This document shows positions 20,601-30,836 of a DNA stretch of 64,000 nucleotides, one piece after another; within the stretch, counting starts at the first letter, position 1; each line of letters starts with the position of its first letter. The stretch lies in the NCBI GenBank assembly GCA_024663395.1, contig JANFAH010000023.1, positions 124,001-188,000 of the forward strand, given 5' to 3'. The translations under genes were made by a program, and so were the position numbers. The DNA comes from Pisolithus tinctorius. Taxonomy: Eukaryota; Basidiomycota; Agaricomycetes; Boletales; Pisolithaceae. The notes under the pieces were generated by a model that saw nothing but the letters and a program-made list of their open reading frames with translations, searched no databases and was not told the DNA's origin.

Positions 20601-21961
20601 ACAACACAGAGGTTATGTGTACAGATTTTAATGATGACATTGTTGACAATCCAGTACCAACCCCAGAGGAAGAAGAGGATGTAGAGAAACAAATGGCAGA
20701 AGAAGAGGATATGGAGGAACAAATGGCAGAAGAAGAATCTGATTTGTATAAGGAGATAGAGGACAATGCAGCCAGTGACCCAGATGTCCTGGAATTTCAA
20801 CAAGGTATGGTTTCTTTGCTCCATCTAAGTTTTTTCTTTTTTATGTAGTTTGCTTTCATTCAGATGCATCTGATACTGGCAATCTCAGTGCAGTGGTGTC
20901 TTGTGATGCAGAGGAGATGGGGGAAGAGGACAACACCCAGGCTGTACCTTGTAACAATGTTATATTTGCAATTTTCTTGTTACATGCTGATTCATTTAGA
21001 CATCTCCAGAGGGTTTCTCCCATGGCATTGATGATAGCAGGTGCAGGTCACACACTGAATGGGACTACCCAGTGATGCTGCCTCAAATGCTTCAGGTCTG
21101 TAATATTGCAAACTTCCTTGTTTGTTGGCATACTCAGTCAGATTTTCAGATGGTTCCCTCTTCAGCCTTCATGACAGTGTGCATGGGTCAAGCATGGAGT
21201 GTGAGCTCACTGTTTTGGATATTCCAGGTCTGTAATATTGCACATATCTTTCAATGAGATAATTAACCAGGCCTTTAGAGGATTCCTTGCACAACCTTGA
21301 TGATACAGATTTAACTTCATTGGTTACCAGTCAGCAAGGTGTGCAAATGCAACTGCCATATTCTAAGACAAGTAGGGATGTGGAGATAAAGAGGAGAAGA
21401 GTTCCATATGTCCTGGTTCCACCCTTGAAGATCACTTCTTCATATATGTAACCAGGCCCCTGCCAATCCTGAGGTCCCAGCTGCCTTTCCATTTGTCCTC
21501 TCAAGTAGTGAGCAGAGGGCTTGTCAGTCAGATGGGGGGGCAAAGTCTGGCTATCTTAGTGAACAATCAGGCCATGCATGCAACTTCCCAGTAACTTCTC
21601 CCAAGGCATTGTGAAAAGTACATGACATTCCCTGACAAATACTGCCCATGCAAGGTTCAGTCTTTTGATATATCTGCATCTGGAGCATACTGGTTGCCAG
21701 TGCCTTCACAATATCCCTCTTCCAAACCCATCACTACCACCATACCCAGTCCACAAGGAGTTGGCTCAATTCTTGCCACTTCACTACCATGCCAATCCAG
21801 CAATGCACCACTCAACCCCACTGTGATCATCCCATTCTTACACCAGAGTGGTGCTGTAGAACTGGCACACCACATATCCCCTTTTGCTGCAGAGAAGCTT
21901 GTGTCATTTCCAGGGAGGTCAGAGTTGGAACTTTTTGCTTTGAAATTTGCTGTGGTGCATA

Positions 21962-23567
21962 CAGTGGCTCAAAACACTGTCTGCATGTTTGCATGTTTTA
22001 CACTAGTTATGACTAAATGCAATAACCCCTAACCCTAGCCCTAAACCATGAGTGTATGAAATGAAGTACTTACTCTTGGCTTTCTATGGGTCCAAGAATT
22101 AAGTGATTTGGATAGGAATTGATAGAATAGCAACCATTTGAATATGACATGTCATATGGACAGTTTTTGACTTTATAAAAATCCAACTATCTAGTACTTG
22201 GTATGAGCTCCTTTGGCCTTGATAACTGCTTCAACCCTTCCAGGCATGCTTTCTAACCATTTTTGGCACTTTTCCACAGAAATCTTCCCCCACTTGACTA
22301 CCACCCATTCCCATAATTGATGAACTCCTGTAGGAGCACTCTCATAACCTGAGAGAGGTCTTTTGAGGTGATTCCAAGTGTGTTCAATTGGGTTGAGGTC
22401 TGGAGATTGTGCAGGCCAGTCTAGAAGCTTGATATCATGCTCTTCAAACCATTTCTGGGCTCTTCTAGAGGTATGCTTGGGATCATTATCTTGTTGAAAG
22501 ATAATGTCATCTTCTGGAATTCCAGATTCCTCCATGCTTTGAAGCAACCCTTCCTGCAAAAGGGCCACATACTGTTCAGCATCCATCCTTCCCTCAACCT
22601 CACTCGAGACCCCAACACCATTCCACCATATACATCCCCAAACCATGAGTTAACCTCCTCCAAACTTGACTGTACCTTTGACCTCTCTGGAAATAAGCCC
22701 TTTACCCTTCTTTTTCCACACATACTCTTGTCCATCTGACCCAATGCTGTTGATTTTGGTCTCATCTGACCATATAACTCTCTTCCAGTCCTCCACAGTC
22801 CAATGCTGATACTTAAGAGAAAAGGCTAACCTCTTCTTCTTGTGACCAGTAGAAAGCAATGGCTTTTTCTTCTTCACCACAGCCTTCAATGAGGCTTCTT
22901 TGAGGGAATTTCTCACTGTCTGAGAAGAAACAGGACTATCAACAATAGAGTTGATGAAATGAATGGCTTGAACTGCATTTTTGGCCTTGCCAGTAAGGAT
23001 TTGCTGAACAATAGCTCTCTTGTTGGTAGAGGAAAGCTTGGAAGGGTGACCACCATGAAGCCTAGACCTCTCTGGTTGGATTTCCTGAAGAACTTGGGAT
23101 ACTGTAGACTTCCATAGACAGGTCTGTGAGGCAATCTTCCTAGTGGACAGGCCAAGAGAGGCAAAAGAGATGATGTTTTGTCTGTGAGAGGTGGAAATGG
23201 ACTTCATGGTGATGATGGGAAAATGAGCAGAGGGTGGTGGGGTTTATTTACATTGGATCATACTCATTACATAAAGGTAACATAATAGAACCCTTGATGG
23301 ATGTATGTAACAATATAACAGCATGCCAGGGTCAATATATATAATCAAAACTTTAAGTCAAAAAACTGTCTGCATGACATGTCATTTTCAAATGGCTGCT
23401 ATTCTATCAATTCCTATCCAAATCACTTGATTCATGGACCAATAGAAAGCCAAGAGTAAGTACCTTATTTCATACACTCATGGTTGAGGGCTAGGGTTAG
23501 GGGTTATTGCATTTAGTCATAACTAATGTAAAACATACAAACATGCAGACAGTTTTTTGAGCCACTG
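21962..23567 (-). mobile_element. Tc1/mariner element, 1606 bp, long terminal inverted repeats, TA duplication
   Basis: The ends CAGTGGCTCAAAA (21962) and TTTTTTGAGCCACTG (to 23567) are inverted copies flanked by TA at 21960-21961 and 23568-23569. The terminal inverted repeats extend over roughly 215 bp (21962-22175 and 23346-23567). Each contains CCCTAACCCTAGCCCTAA or its complement. The element interrupts an exon of the gene that starts at 20615. The same terminal repeats border the foldback element at 4242-6898. Confidence 0.93.
22191..23207 (-). pseudogene. Tc1/mariner transposase, full length with one internal stop
   Basis: This is a 339-codon frame with the standard Tc1 layout. An N-terminal helix-turn-helix pair (SFASLGLSTRKIASQ, then GHPSKLS and TNKRAIV) is followed by a DDE domain with VIWSDET, IIFQQDNDPKHTS and SPDLNPIEHTWNHLK. 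The second Asp and the Glu are 34 residues apart (DD34E). The length fits the usual 340 aa. One in-frame TAA at 22650-22652 falls in the FGGG-LMVWGC motif, so the gene encodes a truncated protein unless read through. The start at 23207 (MKSISTSHRQN) is the only ATG before the first helix. The rest of the frame is undamaged, so the insertion looks recent. Confidence 0.93.
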
Positions 23568-23660
23568 TAGATTCCAAGTACTTTCTGGCACCATCAGTAC
23601 AACATCAACACTATTGCAGCAACTGCTGGTTGTTCTGAAAAGGTCAGTTTTGCTGATTTG

Positions 23661-24000
23661 ATGTGTTGTGATGAGCCTCACAAATGACTGGCCAGTGGAG
23701 AGAAGTGAATGGTGGACATGTTCAATTGCCCATCCAACATCAGCAAACCTGTGTTTTTAGCACAGTAGTCACAGTGGTCACAGGATGTCATAGGTCACCC
23801 ACAGTGTGAAATGGTCCCATGGCTGGCATGGCCCAGTGTCCCACACCACCCCACAGACTCACAGTGCAACAGCACCACAGTGCCACAGTAGTACAGTCCC
23901 CCACAGGCTCCCACATGTAGTGTTGTGGAGCCTGGTAGTTATAGCTGGTAGTCTGTACAGTTGGTATTTACATTTGTTACTTGCTACCAGATAGTGCTAG
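23661..24000. other. Gene-free stretch with CCACAGTG repeats
   Basis: I see no gene. Between 23800 and 23920 short direct repeats of the type CCACAGTGCC and CCCACAG follow one another. This is the flank between the interrupted acidic gene and the Harbinger element. Confidence 0.4.
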
Positions 24001-24603
24001 GTAGTAGTGAGTTGGTGGTGATTTACTAGTAGAACTCTTTTGCCTGTAGCTCACTCACTTTTGTGAATCATGACAGGGTGGGCACACCATTGTGATCATC
24101 CTGTCAGTGGCTATAAGTTTACTTAAGATGTCATTACAATCTAATGACAAAAGACTCATGATTTTCTGAGTATTTTGTGTCTTTCTCACGCATTTTGGCA
24201 CTTTATGATAAGGTAAGCAGAGTCTCATGATCTCATAATCAGGCACTACAAGTTGTATCATGACTTCATCATTATGTGACCTCTTCCTGTGGCTCTACAT
24301 TTTTCACTAACAACAATGTAGTGGTTTGTTGGGTAGTGTCCACTTTTTTGAATACCTAATTAGTGTTGTATTGTATAGTAGTGGTATCCAAAGTTGACCA
24401 AGGTACAAATTTTGTGTGCCAAACTGTAAACTAACCCTAGTGTTTGTGGCAAGGATTTCAAGCTCCAAAACCATCACTGAAAATTCCAAATTTGGAAAGT
24501 AAACCTTCACAGTTTGCAAAGTGATTTTACATCTATACAGCACCAGATAACACTAGATGGCATCAGATTATATGATTAGATAGATCCAATATTCACACCC
24601 AAC

Positions 24604-25945
24604 ATGCCCAGAGTCTCTGCTCATATAGAAGTTCTAAATATCTTGGATGATACAGCAATCACTGTGGCATGGATGCAGAATGAAACCATCATTGCAAATC
24701 TTGATAGTAGCAACTTGGATGACTCTGGTTGTCAGACAGATACATCACCAGATGTCTTGGACTCCTCCCTTTCACTGAGCCCAATGGTAATATCACCACT
24801 ATCCCCTGTGTCCTTGATATCTTCACCATCAGGATCTACACCATTGAGTTCTGAATCTACAGATACCCTTTCAACTGCAGAAATGATTGCTGCACCATAT
24901 GAGGACCTCTTGGATGTGATTTGGGCACTGCACAACAAAGTTGAGGCTGCACATGTTCTTGAATCCCCACTGGAGCCAATGCCACAGGCCTCCCAGCTGC
25001 ATTTCCTTCACAATTTTGTGCTGCATCACCCAGCTCTGTTTCACAAAAAGTTGTGGGTGGATCCACCAATATTTGATGACATCCTAGACCAAATCATTAA
25101 CCATCCCATCTTCCAAAATCAGTCAAATAATAAACAGTCACCTATTTCCATTCAACTTGCAGTTTTCCTCTTCCATGCAGGACATTATGGCAATGCATGC
25201 ACTCCTGAAGATGTCACACAATGGGCAGGGGTTAGCATCAGAACAGTAGTAAATTTTACCCACCATGTAATGGCTGCACTTCTGGATCAACATGATAAAT
25301 TTATCTTTCTACCACATGCCCATTCTGAGGAGATACATCAAGCATGTGCATTTACTGAGTCTTGGACTGCTCATGCATGGAGAAAAGGCACATTTTCAGC
25401 TGATGGGTCGACAATCAACCTGTATGTGTGGCTGGGGATGTTTGGAGATAGTTTTTATGATTGGAAGTCACAATTCTCATTGAATTGTCAGGTGGGTTTG
25501 ATTCTATGAGTGCAGGTGTCAAAACTCACATTAAAATAAAAGTGGTCATTATGCCACATAACCTCAAAATTGTCAATTATGCCCTTGGACAACCTGGCAG
25601 CATACATGATGCATATGCCTTCTGGGGGACCCAAATCTCATAAGATCCCACATTGATCCCCCCCCAGCACTGGATATGGGCCAATTCCATGCATCCAACT
25701 GAAAAGTGGGGTGCTGTTCTGTTCAAAAAGCCATGCAGAGGACATCTAACACACAGGCAGAATATCTACAACCACTATGTGTCAAAGGTATGCACTTGAT
25801 GAATTTTGACAAGATTAGTTTTCTGAACAAGTTGACCATGCATTTGCAGCACTAAAAGGTCAATTCCAGTCACTCCATGAGTTTTGGCATAAGGTGGCAA
25901 CAGCCAAAGACCTACATGTTGCCATCTACTGGATCTACCATTAGT
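24604..25945 (+). pseudogene. Harbinger DDE transposase, CpG-depleted, with stop and catalytic change
   Basis: Exon 1 (24604-25491) encodes 296 aa, collinear with the intact copy at 62235: a Ser/Asp-rich N-terminus, the WVDPPIFDDILDQI block, QLAVFLFHAGHYGNA and the first catalytic Asp in SADGSTINLY. Downstream parts after an intron near 25492-25541 give VVIMPHNLKIVNYALGQPGS and HDAYAF (second Asp), a stop TAA after GTQIS, KKPCRGHLTHRQNIYNHY, an intron, and QVDHAFAALKGQFQSL. In that last block the third catalytic Glu is Asp (codon GAC at 25834-25836). Arg residues of the intact copy appear as Gln or His. By eye there is a single CpG in 24604-25509. The protein cannot be functional. Confidence 0.85.
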
Positions 25946-26339
25946 GTCTGCATTTTTGAATACTGGAAAAGTGAGGTGGTGTTGTGTAGTGCCACATTTT
26001 TGATTATAAAAAAAGTGTAGTGTAGTGTAGTGTTTGTTGTGTAGTGACCACATTTTTGACTATCCAAAGAGTGTAGTGTAGTGTCTGCTTTTTTGACTAC
26101 CAATAAGTGTAGTGTGACTAGTAAAGGTAGGGTAATGTTTGATTAGCAAAACAGCATAGTGATGATTAGGAAATTGTGTAGTGTAGCACAGCCACTACAC
26201 CTCAACAGTTCCTTTAAGTCCACCAAATACCCAAAAATGCACAATTGTGGACACCAAAACTCATGCCTTTTGTGCAACAGTACAAAGCTGACCAAACAAC
26301 TTCCTTTTCCTACTATAGGGCTATTTTGTCTACCACCCA

Positions 26340-26690
26340 TCTGATTACCATGAATTGGTAGTGTTGTGTAACCCTAGAGTATGCTTTTTTGATTACCAAA
26401 GAAGTGTAGTTAATTAGGGTTTTTGGCTAATGGACTGGTAGGCTACTACCAATTTGATTGTCACAAGTTGGTGGTAGTATGGAATAGTCCTTGAGTGCAC
26501 TTTTTTTATTATGAAGAAAGTGTAGTTGATTAGGGTTGTAGGCTAATGCGCTAGTTAACTACTACCAATTTGATTACCACAAGTTGGTAGTAGTTTGGTA
26601 CAGCCCTAGAGTGCACTTTTTTATTACCAAGAAAGTGTACATAGCTGATTAGGGTTGTTGGCTAATGGCATAGCTACTATCCCCCTCTTT
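26340..26690. repeat. Three tandem subterminal units of about 115 bp
   Basis: Each unit reads, in outline, TTGATTACCACAAGTTGGTAG, a CCCTAGAGTGCAC block, TTTTTTATTACCAA, GTGTAGTTGATTAGGGTT, GGCTAATGG and CTACTACCAA. They lie at the right end of the Harbinger element. Subterminal tandem repeats near a transposase gene are often transposase binding sites; that role is inferred here. Confidence 0.7.
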
Positions 26691-27038
26691 GGGGTAGATG
26701 TCCCATTGTCTAGTTAGGGTGTCAGGCTTACATAGCTCTGAGCTTACCAGGCCTGAAATGGATGATCATATTGAACTGGGATAGGAATTTTGACCAGCAA
26801 GCTTGGCAGCAATTGAGTACTTTAGAAGTGGAGAGGTACTCCAGGTTTTTGTGATCAGTGACAATGTTGACCAGTGAGGCCAAGCCTTCAAGGTAATGAT
26901 ACCAGGTCTGGAATGCTTCAAAGATTGCAAGCAATTCCTTATCATGAGTATCATAATTCAACTCCTGGGCAGTCAGAGTTCCAGAGTAGGCCAGATAGAC
27001 CTGGCCATCACCACAGGTGATGGACAGAATGCCAGTGA

Positions 27039-27738
27039 TGTTACGCTGCACTCACATTGTTCCCTCTTGCAGACTCTCCCATGCGCCATCCCACCTCTTG
27101 AGGCATTCCACTACCTTGCAAGCCACTGTCTATGCAGTTGGACTTGCATCCCATATGTTTCCCCTTTCTGTTTCCTTTTATGGTAGACCCCTGTCTACCC
27201 TGCATTGTACTATAACTGGACATTGTGTCCATTCCCTCTTCCCTCCATGATCCGCTGGTGGCCCTGATCCATGCGGTCACATGACACATTCACCCCAGTT
27301 ACCCCAGTGTGCTCGTTTACCCCTGCATACGTCACAATATGCAGTTAGTCCCTCATCACTTGTTCACCCCTGTTTACCCTTGCACCCACAGACATGGTTA
27401 TACGTGTTGTCCTGCTGTGCAGTGACTCACTGTGACTTGTCTTGCCTTAACAGGGATGTGGGTGGACGTTTAAACATTTTTGAATGTTTGTTCTGCAGGT
27501 ACTCTACATATGTATATAAACCCACATGTATCGTACCAGCCCTCCATTCGAAATCTACTTTGCAACCACCCTTAGCTCTGTTCGCTGTACCCACAAGGAC
27601 TCAACAGTATGACTTCGGTTGGCCAAGACTAGTGTCCTGCTGCTAGTGAAGTTAAATTACACGTCACTTCTCATGCAGTCATGTGCTTGTGCTACATTGC
27701 ACTCGATTTGTGACATGATATGAGTCATCGGCATAACA
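27039..27738. mobile_element. Solo LTR, 700 bp, CpG-rich, target duplication AGTGA
   Basis: The ends are TGTTACG and CATAACA, with AGTGA at 27034-27038 and 27739-27743. The insertion falls within the RNase H coding region of the gypsy remnant, just after the SDYAI codons. A TATA-like TATGTATATAAACC at 27507-27520 suggests transcription to the right. In contrast to its surroundings it keeps many CpG (CGTTTAAAC, ATCGTACC, TTCGAAATC, CTTCGGTTGG), so it inserted recently or escaped methylation. No internal retrotransposon region remains. Confidence 0.9.
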
Positions 27739-28463
27739 AGTGATGGCATAGTCTGATGCATCAGTCTTGATGGTAATGGGGACCCCAGGGATAAAATGAG
27801 TTAAGACTGGTGTAGTCATGAAGGCAGCCTTGAGGTTATTAAATGACTGCCAGCATTCCTTGGAAAAGTTCCAAGGAGCACCCTTGCAGGTAAGCCAGGT
27901 CAGTGGTATGACAATGTCTGAATAGTGGAAAATAAACCAGCAGTAGAAATTAGTGAAGCTGAGGAAAGACTGGATGTCCTTAACCTTGCAAGGCTTGGGC
28001 CAGTTGCAGATGGTTTGGACTTTCTCTGTCAACATTGTGAGGCTGGCAGGGGAAAGATGGAAGCTGAGGTATTCCACTGAGTCCAAGTGGAACTCAGATT
28101 TCTCTGGCTTCACATAATGGCTGTGAACCCAAAGCCAGTGGAGCACTTCTCAGACATGCTGCTTGTGGGACTCCTTATCTCTGGAGTAGACTAGAATGTC
28201 ATCCAAGTAGACCACTACACATACATCTAACATGTCTGTGAAGATATTATTGACAAAGCATTGGAAAGCAGCTGGGGCATTGGTGAGGCCAGAGGGCATC
28301 ACTAACCACTCATAGGACCCATACTGAGTCCAAAACATGGTCTTCCACTCATCACCCAGGGCAATCCAGAAAAGGTGGAAGGCATGCCAGAGATCAATTT
28401 TAGTATAGATCTTAGCATGGCTCAGTGAGTCCAAGAGGTTGGAGATGAGTGGTAGTGGGTATT

Positions 28464-28905
28464 TGTTATGTTTCACCCCTGTTTTACTTAATGCTTGCCT
28501 TGTTTCCATTCCATTGGACCTGTTTTCCTTTTCCAGCTGTCTTCTCACTGATCTGATGGCCTTCTATTTCCACTACTAGTGATAGAGACTCATAACATGC
28601 TTAGGACATGTGTTGTCATTGTTCAACCAATGGCATAGTTACCTCATTACATATGGATGCCTCATGGTCCATTCCTTTGTAGAATTTAGACTGCCAGCCC
28701 AAGTCCTGGAATCCCCAGACTTGAGCTGCACAATCATATGCAGCATTCTCAGAACTTTGCCCTCAGTGTCCCTAACCAGGACCACTCTTACTGGTGTTGC
28801 CTAAATCCTCTGTCATTTACAGAGGTTACTGCAGCTGTTGCTCAGTAGAAACCATAGTCTGTGACTGAGCTCACCCTATGCCTCAACTGCAGTCTTAGCA
28901 TAACA
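28464..28905. mobile_element. Solo LTR, 442 bp, target duplication GTATT
   Basis: The ends are TGTTATGTTTCACCCCT and GCATAACA, flanked by GTATT at 28459-28463 and 28906-28910. It interrupts the reverse transcriptase coding region between DLWHAFH-side sequence and the [14 protein letters not shown] block. It is CpG-poor, hence older than the LTR at 27039, although both share TGTTA...TAACA ends. Its first 185 bp recur at 31514-31699. Confidence 0.9.
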
Positions 28906-29352
28906 GTATTGGTCTCTTGGTGATCTTGTTCAGGCTGTGGAAATCTACACAAAGCCAGAGGGAGCCATCCTTCTTCTTGATGAAGAGGACTGGTACAGCA
29001 TAGGGGGGGAAGTCAGCCAAATGAATCTGGTGGTGAGGTTTTCATTGATGAAAGTCCAGAGAGCCTGAAGCTTGACTGGGGACAGTGAGTAGATGGTGCC
29101 AAGAGGCAGGGTTGTTCCTTCTTCAAGCTCTATCTTCAAATCATACTCCCAGTGAGGTGGGAGTGCCAAGGCCTTGGCCTTGCTGAATACATGAGCAAAA
29201 TTGTGATACTCCTCCAGGACATTGGGTAAGGCTGGGGAGATGAGACCAAGGCTGATCAGGCTTGAGCTGAGTCTGAAGGGTGGAGCTGAAGTTGGAATTG
29301 GATAGACCCTTCAAGCTTACAGGCACTGTAAGGAGAGAGATACCCTTACTAA

Positions 29353-29689
29353 CACTGCAAGCATTTCACAATTTTTCATGACAAAACATGTTGAAAAATT
29401 TGAAGGAAAAGATACCTTGTTTTTATGGATGTGTTTACAGACAAAATCCAAAAATAATATTTCATTTTCTTTGCCTTCTCCACCAGCAAACATGAATTGA
29501 GGGTGATCCCCATTAGACTAGAAGCTAATGGTCATTACCATCAATTAATGTTTATGGGTAGGACATGCAGAGAAAATAAAACATTACTCTTGGATGTTTT
29601 GTGTGAAGACATCCCAAATAACATGGTATCTCTTCTTTCAATTTTTTTCAACATGTTTTGTCATGAAAATTTGTGAGATGCATGCAGTG
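29353..29689. mobile_element. MITE of Harbinger type, 337 bp, TAA duplication
   Basis: Inverted ends of about 50 bp are formed by CACTGCAAGCATTTCACAA, CATGACAAAACATGTTGAAA on the left and their complements on the right (29640-29689). The 3-bp TAA at 29350-29352 and 29690-29692 matches the TTA/TAA target preference of PIF/Harbinger. It has no coding capacity. It lies just upstream of the 5' edge of the gypsy remnant. Confidence 0.8.
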
Positions 29690-29891
29690 TAAGAGATTGG
29701 GTATTAATTCTTATTTTATTGTTTCTTTACTTACTGTTGTGGGTACTATAGTGGTGCTCACAGTAGCACTGGAATGGCTATGCTCAGGCTATGAACAGCC
29801 TAGACACATGCAGAACAATGTGAGTGGAGTTTGAAAAGCATGCCTGCACTGACACTACCCAAGACTCAACACTCCCTGAGGCTTCAAGCCC

Positions 29892-30836
29892 TTGCTAACA
29901 AACCTATCAGACCTATGGCTGGCTGAGGTCATCAAGGGTCAAGACAACTACCTGGAACAGCACATCCTCCAGCTCAGTTCCCCTCTGAACAACCAGCCAG
30001 TGGTTGTGCACCCACCAAAAAACAAGGTTCAGGAAAAGACAAAGCTTCTACTTCACTACCCACCAGCTCCTGCTACCAGGGGTCCATCTATCCCATGGGA
30101 TGCAGACCAACTTGTACTGATAAACTTGTTGCATGGATTATCAATCATCCCACCAACCACAATATCTTGTTTCATGATCACTCCTCAAACACTCCCCCTC
30201 CAGCACTTCCCCCAGATGACAGGCAAATCTGGGAAGAACAGGAAGGATGTGACAGCTGCAATTGCTAGACACATCTTTGAACACAATCCCACATATGTGT
30301 CCCTATATTCATCAGACCCAGGGAAGTTTGTGACATCAGTGACAAATCAATTGGCAACATAAGTGAAGCCCTATGTAAAATTCTCTAGATGTGTCGACTC
30401 ACTCCTTCAAGACTGAAGAACAAGTATCATGAGCAACATGCACATTTCAACAACACTAGTGGTGGTGTTATTCCTGATGGCTCAGCACCAAATTTATTAG
30501 GTATGATTTGCCCAATCTCAGTGATATATGCTAATCCTTTATTTAGCTGATGTTCTCCACATATTTCCCTACTACTCCAACCTCAATTCAATCTGGCACA
30601 GCATCCCTTCCTTCAAAAGTCAACTAATCTCTTCACAACCAAATGCAAACCATGCTGAAATTTTCCTAGATCTGGTGAAGGCAAGGTCCACCTGGGGAGA
30701 CAGTGCCAATGATGTTAATGTTGAAGATGAAAATATGGCAGGTGGGGAAGATGAAGCTGTTCATGATTGGAGTGTAGTTGGGCTGGTGTCACACACCAAA
30801 GGTGTTGTGGACATGGTTTCAGCTGACTCTGCCTAA
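29892..30836 (+). pseudogene. SANT/trihelix-like DNA-binding protein gene, decayed
   Basis: Blocks in order: SIPWDADQLVLINLL (a Trp-led helix start as in SANT or Myb-like domains), then KNRKDVTAAIARHIFEHNPTY and DPGKFVTSVTNQLAT. An intron of about 50 bp precedes LKNKYHEQHAHFNNTSGGV ... APNLL. A second intron (about 30499-30543, GTATGA...TTTAG) precedes ADVLHIFPYYSNLNSIWHSIPS and an acidic stretch GDSANDVNVEDENMAGGEDE. The frame stops at 30836. This resembles the Myb/SANT-like proteins common in basidiomycete transposons, where they help bind element ends. A TAA just after LAT and nearby stops suggest decay. The last codons lie inside LTR-like unit X5, which starts at 30787. Confidence 0.5.

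Larger units (their letters stand above)
20615..23660 (+). pseudogene. Acidic multi-exon gene of unknown family, interrupted by a Tc1 element
   Basis: The ATG at 20615 lies about 70 bp after a TATA-like box. Exon 1 is very acidic, with the repeated block EEDMEEQMAEEE. Small exons follow, split by introns such as 20804-20862 (GTATGG...TTCAG). Two introns start with the same GTCTGTAATATTGCA (21094, 21229), and their exons share an S-D-G/E-x-L/F-S-x-x-H/I-D pattern, which suggests internal duplication. Downstream, 21622-21960 gives a Pro-rich frame ending FAVVH. The Tc1 element then intervenes (21962-23567), and the frame continues at 23570 with a Ser/Thr/Leu-rich stretch. I do not recognise the family. 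Confidence 0.4.
24001..26690 (+). mobile_element. PIF/Harbinger element, decayed (limits approximate)
   Basis: The transposase remnant (24604-25945) is flanked by AT-rich sequence with TAGTGT/TTTTTTGA-type subterminal motifs on both sides (about 24330-24390 on the left, 25975-26130 on the right). Three tandem units of about 115 bp follow on the right at 26340-26685. I could not identify the exact terminal repeats or a 3-bp duplication. The gypsy remnant starts at about 26728, so the right edge is near 26690-26730. Confidence 0.5.
26728..29330 (-). pseudogene. Ty3/gypsy pol remnant (reverse transcriptase and RNase H), interrupted by two solo LTRs
   Basis: Read on the minus strand from 29330: VLEEYHNFAHVFSKAKA and LPPHWEYDLKIELEEG lead into reverse transcriptase. 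Then come [32 protein letters not shown] with the YLDD site intact (28150-28548), the thumb and connection region FLSFTNFYCWFI, LTWLTCKGAPWNFS, and RNase H with TDASDYAI, ELNYDTHDKELLAI and TDHKNLEYLS (26728-27051). Stops, frameshifts and Arg to Trp/Cys/His changes are frequent. The gene is cut twice by LTR insertions, at 28464-28905 and 27039-27738. Gag, protease and integrase are not seen. The 3' part ends at the Harbinger element. Confidence 0.88.

Noticed and set aside
23346..23567. Telomere-like sequence as evidence for a true telomere
   Set aside because: It is two or three degenerate units inside a transposon terminal repeat, present in several copies, with sequence continuing on both sides.
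20143..23660. A complete LTR retrotransposon starting with the partial LTR
   Set aside because: No second LTR, primer-binding site, reverse transcriptase or integrase is visible between 20.1 and 24 kb.
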